Shown here: piece by piece, positions 44,861 to 53,038 of the stretch
How the letters are laid out: each line of letters starts with the position of its first letter
Numbering within the stretch: the first letter of the stretch is position 1
NCBI GenBank assembly: GCA_964630775.1
Contig: CAZVYY010000019.1
Location: forward strand, 1-64,000
Direction of reading: 5' to 3'
DNA: 64,000 nucleotides
Source: Anaeroglomus sp964630775
GTDB lineage: Bacteria > Planctomycetota > Phycisphaerae > Sedimentisphaerales > Anaerohalosphaeraceae
The notes under the pieces: generated by a model
The model's database searches: none
What the model saw: only the letters and a program-made list of their open reading frames with translations
What the model was told of the DNA's origin: nothing
Program-made: the position numbers and the translations under genes

Positions 44861-45856
44861 ATGAATCCAAAGCGGTATGAATCGATGATCTATCGTGCCT
44901 GCGGAAAAAGCGGCCTCAAGCTGCCATTAATCTCCCTGGGACTGTGGCAGAATTTCGGGGAGCAGGACAGTTTTGACACCGCCCGGGCGATGATTTTGAC
45001 TTCCTTCGACGCCGGCATCACCCATTTTGACCTGGCCAACAATTATGGCCCCCCGCCTGGAGCGGCAGAACGCTGCTTCGGCAATATCCTGCTGACGGAT
45101 TTATCGGGATATCGCGATGAACTGATCATTTCGACCAAAGCGGGGCATCTGATGTGGCCGGGGCCTTATGGCGACGGCGGCAGCCGAAAATACGTCCTGT
45201 CAAGCCTGGACCAGTCGCTGAAGCGAATGAAGCTTGATTATGTGGATATTTTTTATTCACATCGGGTGGATCCGGCCACCCCCATGGAAGAAACACTGAC
45301 TGCCCTTGCGGATGCGGTGCGAATGGGCAAGGCTTTATATGCGGGGATTTCCAAATACCCGCCGAATCTGACCCGTAAGGCCGCCGAGTTCCTGCGACGA
45401 CTGAACTGCCCGTTCATTATCCATCAGCCCCGACACTCCATGCTGGTACGTAATCCAGACGCCCAGACCTTATTTGAAACGCTGGATGAGCTGGGACTGG
45501 GCTGCATTGTTTTTTCCCCGCTGGCCCAGGGTCTTTTGACCAACAAATACCTCAACGGCTCCATCCCCGCCGATTCTCGCGCTGGAAAGCAAAACGAGTT
45601 CCTGAAACCGGAGATGATTACCCCGCAGCTTGTGAAACAATTGAATGATTTAAATCGTATTGCTCAGAGACGGGGGCAAAGTTTGTCTCAGATGGCAATA
45701 AGCTGGTTATTATCCGATAAGCGTATTACCTCGGTCGTCATTGGGGCAAGCCGGGTTGAACAGATTCAGGATAACCTGAAGGCGATAAATAACATCGAGT
45801 TTACGGATCAGGAGTTATCCGATATAGACGCTATTGTTGCCCGGAAAAGTGTTTAA
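44861..45856 (+). CDS. Aldo/keto reductase, YghZ (glyceraldehyde-3-P reductase)-like
   Basis: A 331-aa NADPH-dependent aldo/keto reductase. The tetrad is visible: Asp in THFDLANNYGP, Tyr in the same segment, Lys in IISTKAGHLMWPGPYGDGG and His in DIFYSHRVDP. The inserted GHLMWPGPYGDGGSRKYV and SPLAQGLLTNKYL are typical of the YghZ/Kv-beta subgroup, which reduces L-glyceraldehyde 3-phosphate and other small aldehydes such as methylglyoxal. GGGAG precedes ATG 44861. The stop codon lies between CCGGAAA (45841-45847) and TTTCCGG (45865-45871), a 7-bp hairpin that may act as a weak terminator. Confidence 0.92.
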   Translation: MNPKRYESMIYRACGKSGLKLPLISLGLWQNFGEQDSFDTARAMILTSFDAGITHFDLANNYGPPPGAAERCFGNILLTDLSGYRDELIISTKAGHLMWPGPYGDGGSRKYVLSSLDQSLKRMKLDYVDIFYSHRVDPATPMEETLTALADAVRMGKALYAGISKYPPNLTRKAAEFLRRLNCPFIIHQPRHSMLVRNPDAQTLFETLDELGLGCIVFSPLAQGLLTNKYLNGSIPADSRAGKQNEFLKPEMITPQLVKQLNDLNRIAQRRGQSLSQMAISWLLSDKRITSVVIGASRVEQIQDNLKAINNIEFTDQELSDIDAIVARKSV

Positions 45857-45956
45857 TGCGACTATTTCCGGCCATCGGGTTTATTTTGTAACCATAGACC
45901 CTGCCGGGGCATTTTATATAAAGACCCCCTGCCGCAGTGAATAGAGTCATAAATGC

Positions 45957-45984
45957 TTGACCTTTGGCGGGTTTATGTTAAAAT
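45957..45984 (+). promoter_or_regulatory. Promoter of tatA
   Basis: TTGACC (45957-45962), a 16-nt spacer and TAAAAT (45979-45984); the Shine-Dalgarno GGAAAGGA follows at 46013-46020. Confidence 0.55.
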
Positions 45985-46028
45985 TAACAAGTGAAATAAA
46001 TAACAAATAATCGGAAAGGATCGTTTCG

Positions 46029-46271
46029 ATGACCAATATGCTTGCTTTCATGGGTCTTCCTCAAGGTGCTGAATGGATATTGATTGCTCTGGTGGCGCTG
46101 TTGATTTTTGGTCGGCGTCTGCCGGAAATCGCCCGCGGTCTGGGCAAAAGCATCACCGAGTTCAAAAAGGGTATCAAAGAATCCGAGAATGAAATTAGCC
46201 GGGCCTTGGATGAATCGGATAAACAAGCCGACAAGCAGATTGCCGAAGAAAAAAAGCAGAATAACGGTTAG
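46029..46271 (+). CDS. tatA: Sec-independent translocase subunit TatA/E
   Basis: An 80-aa TatA. After the hydrophobic helix WILIALVALLIF come the hinge FGRRLPEIARGLGKSITEFKKG and a charged tail rich in Glu and Lys. With TatC it forms the pore that exports folded proteins with twin-arginine signals. No TatB gene is seen, so this may be a TatA/TatC-only system. Its stop TAG (46269-46271) overlaps the stop of the convergent tatC by 4 nt. Confidence 0.95.
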   Translation: MTNMLAFMGLPQGAEWILIALVALLIFGRRLPEIARGLGKSITEFKKGIKESENEISRALDESDKQADKQIAEEKKQNNG

Positions 46272-47074
46272 GATTGCTTTTCCGGTTCCGGAAACATAAC
46301 TTCGGGCTGTTTAGCCCCTTTCCTTTTCATACTGCAATAAAACAGACTGCCTTCATAGAGAATATATAATGGAATGGCAAGGGCAGTCTGCGTAATCATG
46401 TCGGCCGAAGGGGTTACCATGGCCGCAACAACAAATACACCCAAAAGCACATATTTACGGTTTTCTTTGAGGGTTTTAAGGGAAATCAGGCCCAGACTCT
46501 CCGCAAATATGATGATAATCGGCATTTGGAATGCCAGACCGAAAATCAGAGATAACATCAGTATCAAATTGACATAGTCACCAATATGCGGATTATATTC
46601 GAGGTATTCAATTCCCAGATTGAATGTGATGAAAAACTTCATCGTCATCGGGGCAATCACAAAGATAAAGAACAGTGTCCCGGTAATGAATAATCCTGCA
46701 GAAAATGGTACAACTTTATAAACGAATCGCTTCTCTTTTTTGTACAAACCCGCCGAAATAAACGACCATAGCTGATAAAATAACCAGGGCGAGGAAATCA
46801 GCATCGCCAGAACAATAACGGCTTTGATATAAACCATAAAAGGTTCTGCAACCGTGATAGCTTGAATATGACTTGTATTCAGCCCAGCCTGCCTGACCGC
46901 GTTCTCGAAGGGTATCATCAGGGCCTGAACAAATCGATGACCAATAAAAAAAGAGAGCACTAAGGCTGCTGCAAAACCCGTCAGGGCAAGGATTAACCGT
47001 GCGCGGAGTTCCTCCAGATGGTCCCCGAGGCTCATCGAATGCAATTGTTCTTCATCTATTTCTTGTCGCACCAT
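46268..47074 (-). CDS. tatC: Sec-independent translocase subunit TatC
   Basis: A 268-aa TatC with six membrane helices. The N-terminal signature MSLGDHLEELRARLILAL is complete, as is the FGLAFQMPIIIIFAESLGL segment with the periplasmic loops between. It recognises twin-arginine signal peptides. It is read towards tatA, not with it, an uncommon arrangement in which each gene has its own promoter. AAGGTAAG precedes ATG 47074. Confidence 0.96.
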   Translation of the reverse strand: MVRQEIDEEQLHSMSLGDHLEELRARLILALTGFAAALVLSFFIGHRFVQALMIPFENAVRQAGLNTSHIQAITVAEPFMVYIKAVIVLAMLISSPWLFYQLWSFISAGLYKKEKRFVYKVVPFSAGLFITGTLFFIFVIAPMTMKFFITFNLGIEYLEYNPHIGDYVNLILMLSLIFGLAFQMPIIIIFAESLGLISLKTLKENRKYVLLGVFVVAAMVTPSADMITQTALAIPLYILYEGSLFYCSMKRKGAKQPEVMFPEPEKQS

Positions 47075-47485
47075 ATCGCTTACCTTTAGAACAGGCCTGT
47101 CTATAAAGGCCTTAGTGTACGTGAAAATTCGGTATTCTGCAATGACTTTTATTTGTTCTGTTTGTCACAAATATTAATGGTCTTCTTGCATCTACAATCG
47201 GTACATGTACCGATTTACACACTTAAAATGTGTATTATAAATTCAACACAACAATATTATGAGACTGTTTTATTTATGCAACTGATTTCACAATTTCTGC
47301 AAACATAAGTATTTTTACTTATATCTGTTTTTTCTCGGACGGTAACAATATTTCCCGTTTTATTTTAACTCGTTGTCTTTTTATTCAGATATACACGTTG
47401 CTTCAATAGCGACACCGTATTTGCCGTCTGTTCAGGTGCAGAGGTAAATTTTGACAAAGAACTGTAAACGATGAAAGGGAAAAAA
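47075..47485. other. Divergent intergenic region, tatC / chemoreceptor, with palindromes
   Basis: A 411-nt AT-rich stretch with no gene visible. It holds a 20-bp perfect palindrome (47196-47215), ACACA/TGTGT (47217-47221 with 47229-47233), and an inverted repeat ATAAGTA/TACTTAT (47305-47322). These are probably regulatory sites for one or both genes. Confidence 0.5.
47196..47215. promoter_or_regulatory. 20-bp perfect palindrome, candidate operator
   Basis: AATCGGTACATGTACCGATT is fully self-complementary. It lies 122 nt upstream of tatC and 271 nt upstream of the chemoreceptor start. Dimeric regulators bind such sites, but which one is unknown. Confidence 0.55.
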
Positions 47486-49423
47486 ATGAAAGCAATGAAA
47501 CTGTCATCGAAGTTGTGGGCAGGTTTTGGGCTGATGGTAGCCATTTCCGCTATTTTGGGAATTGTGGGATGGAGATCGCTGAGCCAGGTCCGTTCCATCG
47601 CTCAGTTGGATGAACAGGCAAAAACGGTCCTTGAGCAAATGACACAGTGTGAAAAACTGCAAAAGGATTTTGCAATCTATAAATTTGATAAAGTCGAAGG
47701 CGATAAAACAGCGGCAGATCTGTGGCAGGACAAGTTTAAGTCATTTTCGGAAACTCTGTCACAGACAGCATCCAACAGCCAGCTTGACGGAGAAGCCCGA
47801 CAAAAAATGGAATCGGCCAAAGGAGAACTGGCGACGTATAAAACCACATTCGAGTCCTATGTGGCAGCCCAAAAGAACAAGGACCAGGGATTTGCCGACT
47901 GGGGCAAGATCGGCTGGGATATCAATCAAAATATCAATGAGGCCCATGACAAGGTCATTCAGCCGGCTACCAACAAGGCCAAAAACGAAAACAGCCTCGA
48001 AGGCCTGGCAAAATGGAACAACCTGTCCACCCAGCTTCAGGAAGACATTGTTCAGAATTTCCTGATGGCGCGCATCACGGCAATTTACCTGGTCGCCACC
48101 AATGCCGATGCCCAGTGGGAAGCCTATCAGAAACAACAGGCTAAATTGAATGACGCACTGGCTGCCTGGAAGCAGCAGGTCAGCGATATTCCGGAACTGG
48201 CCCAATCGGCCCAGAAACTGGGCGAGCATCTTGCTTTATATCAGCAGGCGGGAAAAACGTTCTATGAGGGTATTCTGACCCAGCGCGAGTCAATCCAGTC
48301 CCTGCGTAATATCGCAATCAAAATCGCCGGCGATGTCACCTTTGTCAGTGAACATCTGAATCAAACCATGAACCAGGTCATTGCCACCAGCAATGTTATT
48401 TTTGTCGGCTTCGCGGCCTCCGGCATTCTGGCCGGCATTCTGCTGGCGTTCCTGATTACCCGCAGCATCGTCAAGCCCATCAACCGTTCAATTCAGAGCC
48501 TCAACGAGGCCTCCGATCAGGTCGCTTCGGCATCCACGCAGATTTCTTCGGCCTCGCAGTCTCTGGCCCAGGGTGCTACCGAACAGGCGGCGGGTCTGGA
48601 AGAAACCTCCTCCAGTCTGGAGGAAATGGCGTCGATGACCAAACAGAACGCCGATAACGCCACGCAGGCCAATACCCTGGCCTTTGAAGCCCGCAAGGCA
48701 GCCGATAACGGCGCCGAAGCCATGGGCCGGATGACCCAGGCAATCAATGACATTCAGAAAAGCTCCGACGAGACAGCCAAGATTATCAAGGTGATTGATG
48801 AAATCGCTTTCCAGACCAACCTGCTGGCGCTGAATGCCGCCGTGGAAGCTGCTCGTGCCGGTGAAGCGGGCAAGGGTTTTGCCGTCGTTGCCGAAGAAGT
48901 ACGCAACCTGGCCATGCGGTCGGCGGAAGCAGCCAAGAATACGGCCCGGATGATCGAAGAGTCCGTCAATAATTCCCGCAACGGCGTCCAGATTTCCGGA
49001 CAGGTCAAGGCGGCACTGGATGAAATCGTTCAGGGTATCAGCAAGACCACCGACCTGGTCGGCGAAATTGCTGCGGCCAGCAAGGAACAGGCCCAGGGTA
49101 TCGACCAGATTAACACGGCTGTCTCTCAGATGGATAAAGTGACTCAGCAGAACGCCGCCAACGCCGAAGAATCGGCCAGCGCCTCGGAAGAATTGAATGC
49201 CCAGGCTTTCTCGATGAAGGAAATCGTGGCCAGCCTCGATGGATTGATCAACGGAACCAACCATCAGATTCAATCATCCGCACCCGCACGCAAGGCCCCA
49301 GCCGGACGCAAATCGCGTGAATTGTCATTGACCGACAAGACCTTCCATGCAATTGCCGATGGCGGCAATCAGGGTCACACTATCCAGACCACGCATAAGG
49401 ATTTTGCGGATTTCAACAGCTAA
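47486..49423 (+). CDS. Methyl-accepting chemotaxis protein
   Basis: A 645-aa chemoreceptor. A helix at about 10-28 leads to a periplasmic helical-bundle sensor (about 30-300), then a second helix (VIFVGFAASGILAGILLAFLI). A short linker takes the place of a full HAMP, followed by the signalling domain with hairpin tip EIAFQTNLLALNAAVEAARA and GEAGKGFAVVAEEVRNLA. The tail has no NWETF pentapeptide. It signals through CheW and CheA, none of which is near. ATG 47486 is preferred over ATG 47471 because AAAGGGA (47474-47480) lies 5-6 nt before it. Confidence 0.93.
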   Translation: MKAMKLSSKLWAGFGLMVAISAILGIVGWRSLSQVRSIAQLDEQAKTVLEQMTQCEKLQKDFAIYKFDKVEGDKTAADLWQDKFKSFSETLSQTASNSQLDGEARQKMESAKGELATYKTTFESYVAAQKNKDQGFADWGKIGWDINQNINEAHDKVIQPATNKAKNENSLEGLAKWNNLSTQLQEDIVQNFLMARITAIYLVATNADAQWEAYQKQQAKLNDALAAWKQQVSDIPELAQSAQKLGEHLALYQQAGKTFYEGILTQRESIQSLRNIAIKIAGDVTFVSEHLNQTMNQVIATSNVIFVGFAASGILAGILLAFLITRSIVKPINRSIQSLNEASDQVASASTQISSASQSLAQGATEQAAGLEETSSSLEEMASMTKQNADNATQANTLAFEARKAADNGAEAMGRMTQAINDIQKSSDETAKIIKVIDEIAFQTNLLALNAAVEAARAGEAGKGFAVVAEEVRNLAMRSAEAAKNTARMIEESVNNSRNGVQISGQVKAALDEIVQGISKTTDLVGEIAAASKEQAQGIDQINTAVSQMDKVTQQNAANAEESASASEELNAQAFSMKEIVASLDGLINGTNHQIQSSAPARKAPAGRKSRELSLTDKTFHAIADGGNQGHTIQTTHKDFADFNS

Positions 49424-49444
49424 TCTTTAGCTGTATTCCATATC

Positions 49445-49475
49445 AAAGGCCGTGTTGACCAAGCCGGCCTTTTTT
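49445..49475 (+). terminator. Terminator of the chemoreceptor gene
   Basis: AAAGGCCG (49445-49452) pairs with CGGCCTTT (49465-49472), with T continuing to 49475. It may also slow minus-strand transcription leaving rtcB. Confidence 0.75.
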
Positions 49476-49486
49476 ATTGCGCCGGA

Positions 49487-50917
49487 TTATCCCTTGACAC
49501 AGATCAGCGGAACGAGTTTAGCCACTTTGGTCGCCAGGCCCGCAGCATGAGAGACCTCGACAACCTCGCTGACATCTTTATAAGCACCCGGGGCTTCTTC
49601 AGCCAGTCCGCGGACAGACGCCGAACGTATCAGGATGCCCTGCTGTTCGAGCTTGCGGGCAACGTCTTTTCCATGCCATTGTTTGGTGGCTGCGGTACGG
49701 CTCATCTGCCGTCCGGCCCCGTGGCAGGATGAACCCAGCGACAGAGATTCGCTCTGGGGTCCGCCAACAAGGATATAGGAAGCCGTTCCCATCGTACCGC
49801 CGATCAGCACGGGCTGGCCGATGGTGCGGTATTCCTCCGGCAGGTCGGGGCTTCCCGGACCGAAGGCTCGTGTGGCTCCCTTGCGATGGACAAAGACTTT
49901 TTTCTTTTTGCCGTCAATACTGTGCTCCTCTTCCTGGCAGGTATTGTGCGACACGTCGTAAAGCAATTGAATATCGGCCTGGGGCAAAATCTCAGCCATC
50001 GCCTCACGGACCAGGTGGGTCAGAATTTGTCGATTAGCCAGTGCACAATTGATGCCGGACCGCATGGCGGCCAGATAACTTCTGCCAACCTGGGAATCCA
50101 GGGGGGCACAGGCCAGTTCACGCTCGGGCAGTTCAAGCCCTGCGGACTTGGCAGCCAGGGTCATCTGCTTGAGATAGTCGGTGCCGATCTGATGGCCCAG
50201 ACCTCGGGAGCCGCAATGGATGCTGATTTTAATATCCCCCAATTCGATTCCAAAGGCTTTGGCGACCGGCTCATCGTAAATCTCAATCACCTGCTGAACC
50301 TCAAGGTAGTGATTGCCGGAACCGAGCGTGCCCATTTCCTCTTCCTGCCGTTTTTTGGCTTCTTTGGATACATAGGCCGGGTCGGCTCCTCGCATCCTGC
50401 CGCCGGATTCGATAAACCGCAGGTCACGGGGTATTCCAAATCCCTGTTCGACCGCCCAGGCTGCCCCGCCGGTGAGCACCTCATCGAGCTTTTGCGGAGT
50501 CAACTTGAGTTTGCCGGTACTGCCGACGCCGGCCGGGATGCGACCAAACAGCTTATCGGCGATGTCGGCTTTGCGGTGTTCGATATCCTTTAGTTTAAGG
50601 CCTGTATGCAGGGTGCGCACACCGCAGGCAATGTCAAATCCCACACCGCCGGCAGAAATAATCCCATCCTGACCCGGATCAAACGCCCCGACTCCGCCGA
50701 TACAGAAGCCATAACCCCAGTGGGCATCGGGCATAGCAAAGGATGCAGCGACAATACCCGGCAAAGACGCGACGTTGCGAATCTGTTCGGCGACTTTGTT
50801 ATCCATCTCGGCAATCAGCGCCTCAGAGGCATAGATAATGCCATCGACACGCATCTTGCCGCTTCGCTCCAGAAGCCATTTATAGTCGGAACGCTGTTTG
50901 ACTAATTTTCGATCCAT
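49487..50917 (-). CDS. rtcB: RNA-splicing ligase RtcB
   Basis: A 476-aa RtcB ligase joining 2',3'-cyclic phosphate (or 3'-P) and 5'-OH RNA ends with GTP and Mn2+. The metal-binding Cys is in GVGFDIACGVRTLHTG, further ligands are in SIHCGSRGLGHQIGTDY and DVSHNTCQEEEH, and the guanylated His is in SSCHGAGRQMSR. ATG 50917 is chosen over GTG 50923 because GGAAGG lies 6 nt before it. The archease gene precedes it by 44 nt on the same strand, giving the classic RtcB/archease pair for RNA repair or tRNA healing. Confidence 0.95.
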   Translation of the reverse strand: MDRKLVKQRSDYKWLLERSGKMRVDGIIYASEALIAEMDNKVAEQIRNVASLPGIVAASFAMPDAHWGYGFCIGGVGAFDPGQDGIISAGGVGFDIACGVRTLHTGLKLKDIEHRKADIADKLFGRIPAGVGSTGKLKLTPQKLDEVLTGGAAWAVEQGFGIPRDLRFIESGGRMRGADPAYVSKEAKKRQEEEMGTLGSGNHYLEVQQVIEIYDEPVAKAFGIELGDIKISIHCGSRGLGHQIGTDYLKQMTLAAKSAGLELPERELACAPLDSQVGRSYLAAMRSGINCALANRQILTHLVREAMAEILPQADIQLLYDVSHNTCQEEEHSIDGKKKKVFVHRKGATRAFGPGSPDLPEEYRTIGQPVLIGGTMGTASYILVGGPQSESLSLGSSCHGAGRQMSRTAATKQWHGKDVARKLEQQGILIRSASVRGLAEEAPGAYKDVSEVVEVSHAAGLATKVAKLVPLICVKG

Positions 50918-50961
50918 AGGCACCCTTCCTTATCACTTATTTCCTCGTCAGGAATAAGGAC

Positions 50962-51372
50962 TCAAACATCCACCACACATTGAGCAATCCATTGGCCCTC
51001 GCTGGTTTTGACGACTTTGAGTTCCATATAGGTCGCAGCTTTGACTTCAACAGCGGTCTGATGCCGGGCCGGATCGGCTTTTTCTCCCCAGGCGACGGCG
51101 GACAGGGTTTCTCCATCGATGTGTACACGGAATTTGCTGAACAGCATCTTGCGGACGTCCATTTCATAAATCAGCGCATTGAGCCAGTCAGCCAGCAAAA
51201 TATCCGGTTCCGGGGCATCGCAGCGGATTTCGACGGCTGTCTTCGGCACCACCTTGCCGGGATCACAGATCACCGCCATCAGGGCGAATGCGGCATCTTC
51301 AAATGCTTCCTCAATAGTCGCAGCCGTACCCCGCACACCAATATCGGCCAGATGATGGAAATGTTCCCACAT
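50962..51372 (-). CDS. Archease, RtcB-activating protein
   Basis: A 136-aa archease. It starts WEHFHHLADIGVRGTAATIE and keeps DILLADWLNALIYEMDVRKM and the C-terminal VKAATYMELKVVKTSEGQW, with a final VDV. Archease promotes guanylation and multiple turnover of RtcB. The acidic Asp near the N-terminus and the terminal Asp needed for metal binding are present. The start has a weak Shine-Dalgarno. Confidence 0.92.
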   Translation of the reverse strand: MWEHFHHLADIGVRGTAATIEEAFEDAAFALMAVICDPGKVVPKTAVEIRCDAPEPDILLADWLNALIYEMDVRKMLFSKFRVHIDGETLSAVAWGEKADPARHQTAVEVKAATYMELKVVKTSEGQWIAQCVVDV

Positions 51373-51439
51373 CGGTAACGCTCAAATCAAGTCTGATTAT
51401 CCGTTTCGTCTTCCGAAATAAACTGACGGAATACAGAAA

Positions 51440-52891
51440 TTAGTAGCGATAATGGTCCGGCTTATACGGCCCTTCCGCAGACACGCCCAGATAACCGGCC
51501 TGCCGTTTGGTCAATTTTGTGATTTTTCCGCCAAGGGCCTCAACATGCATCCGGGCGACTTCTTCGTCCAGTTTTTTCTGCAGGGTATAGACGCCGGGTT
51601 TGAGTTTTTCGGTCGCAAGCCATATCTGGGCAAGACTCTGATTGGTGAAACTATTGCTCATCACAAAGCTCGGATGACCCATGGCACAGCCCAGGTTGAC
51701 CAGGCGGCCTTCGGCCAGCACGATAATCGACCGGCGCGACTGGAGCGTCCATTTATCGACCTGCGGTTTGATCGTCAGCTTTTTGCATTTTTTATTGTTT
51801 TCGAGATACGACATTTCGATTTCGCTGTCAAAGTGACCGATGTTGCAGACAATGGCTTCGTCCTTCATCTGTTCCATGTGTTTGCCGGTAATGACATCGC
51901 AGCAGCCCGTGGCGGTAACAAAGATATCCCCCATCGAGGCGGCTTCATCCATGGTGGTAACTTCGTAACCCTCCATCATTGCCTGCAGGGCGCAGATGGG
52001 ATCAATTTCGGTAACCAGGACACGAGCGCCGAATCCCCGCATGGAATGAGCACAGCCTTTGCCCACGTCGCCGTAACCGCAAACAACCACCACTTTGCCG
52101 GCCACCATCACATCGGTTGCCCGCTTGATGCCGTCGGCCAGTGATTCGCGGCATCCATAGAGATTATCAAACTTGCTTTTAGTCACTGAGTCATTGACAT
52201 TGATGGCCGGGAAAGGCAGTTCCCCTGCTTCAGCAAGCTGGTAGAGCCGATGGACGCCGGTGGTCGTCTCTTCCGACACACCCCGCAGTTTCTTGGCAAT
52301 AGTGGTCCACTTTTTCGGTGACGTTTTCAACCCAGCCGCCAGACGGTCAAGAATAATCTGGAATTCCTTGTTATCAGACTTCTTTTTGAGCAGCGACGGG
52401 TTCTTTTCGACTTTCATACCCTGAATGACCATCAGTGTCGCATCGCCGCCGTCATCCACAATCATATCCGGGCCTGAGCCGTCCGGCCAGGTCAGGGCCT
52501 GCTCGGTACACCACCAGTAATCCTCCAGCGTCTCGCCCTTCCAGGCAAAGACCGCCGTCCGGCCTGCGGCAGCAATCGCCGCGGCAGCATGGTCCTGGGT
52601 CGAAAAGATATTGCAGGACGCCCAGCGGACATCAGCACCAAGGACTTCCAGCGTCTCAATCAGCATCGCGGTCTGAATGGTCATGTGCAGGCTGCCGGCC
52701 ACCTTTAAACCCTTAAGCGGCTTGATTTTGCCGTATTTTTTACGAACTGCCATCAGGCCGGGCATTTCCTTTTCGGCAAGCTGCATCTCGCGCCGACCCC
52801 ACTGGGCCAAACTAATATCTTTAACCTTAAATGGTAAAGCAAGATCCAGTTCCTGGACATGTTTTGATGCCGCATTTTTTATTGACTTCAT
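51440..52891 (-). CDS. ahcY: Adenosylhomocysteinase
   Basis: A 483-aa S-adenosylhomocysteine hydrolase, splitting SAH to adenosine and homocysteine and relieving inhibition of methyltransferases. Typical segments are MTIQTAMLIETLEVLGADVR, NVNDSVTKSKFDNLYGCRES and the NAD-binding GYGDVGKGCAHSMRGFGARV. The C-terminus ends in PDHYRY as expected. It contains the roughly 40-residue insertion of the long bacterial form. AAGGAAA lies before ATG 52891. A long hairpin sits in its 5' region (52953-53017). Confidence 0.97.
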   Translation of the reverse strand: MKSIKNAASKHVQELDLALPFKVKDISLAQWGRREMQLAEKEMPGLMAVRKKYGKIKPLKGLKVAGSLHMTIQTAMLIETLEVLGADVRWASCNIFSTQDHAAAAIAAAGRTAVFAWKGETLEDYWWCTEQALTWPDGSGPDMIVDDGGDATLMVIQGMKVEKNPSLLKKKSDNKEFQIILDRLAAGLKTSPKKWTTIAKKLRGVSEETTTGVHRLYQLAEAGELPFPAINVNDSVTKSKFDNLYGCRESLADGIKRATDVMVAGKVVVVCGYGDVGKGCAHSMRGFGARVLVTEIDPICALQAMMEGYEVTTMDEAASMGDIFVTATGCCDVITGKHMEQMKDEAIVCNIGHFDSEIEMSYLENNKKCKKLTIKPQVDKWTLQSRRSIIVLAEGRLVNLGCAMGHPSFVMSNSFTNQSLAQIWLATEKLKPGVYTLQKKLDEEVARMHVEALGGKITKLTKRQAGYLGVSAEGPYKPDHYRY

Positions 52892-52952
52892 GATTTTTCC
52901 TTATATTTCGGAGTAAAGATTATATTTTCAGGTTCATAGTATATAGAAAATA

Positions 52953-53017
52953 ATCGAGGTTTTCAAGCAGTAAACATCGCTACGGAAAATCCCCTGAAAC
53001 CGCTCGAAAACCTCGAT
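52953..53017 (-). promoter_or_regulatory. Long inverted repeat upstream of ahcY
   Basis: ATCGAGGTTTTC (52953-52964) and GAAAACCTCGAT (53006-53017) are perfect 12-nt complements separated by 41 nt, which can itself pair in part (CGG/CCG). On the minus strand the stem is followed by TTATTTT. It lies between the stop of the Na/Pi gene (53039) and ahcY, so it may be the terminator of the first or a leader element of the second. It does not match the SAH riboswitch pattern that I know. Confidence 0.5.
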
Positions 53018-53038
53018 ATCAATCCGGATCTTATTGCA

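Noticed and set aside
47453..47458. TTGACA just before the chemoreceptor as a -35 box
   Set aside because: It lies only 33 nt before the start; a -10 would fall on the Shine-Dalgarno and none is present.
52892..53038. SAH riboswitch before ahcY
   Set aside because: The conserved core of that class is not visible; only a long inverted repeat is.
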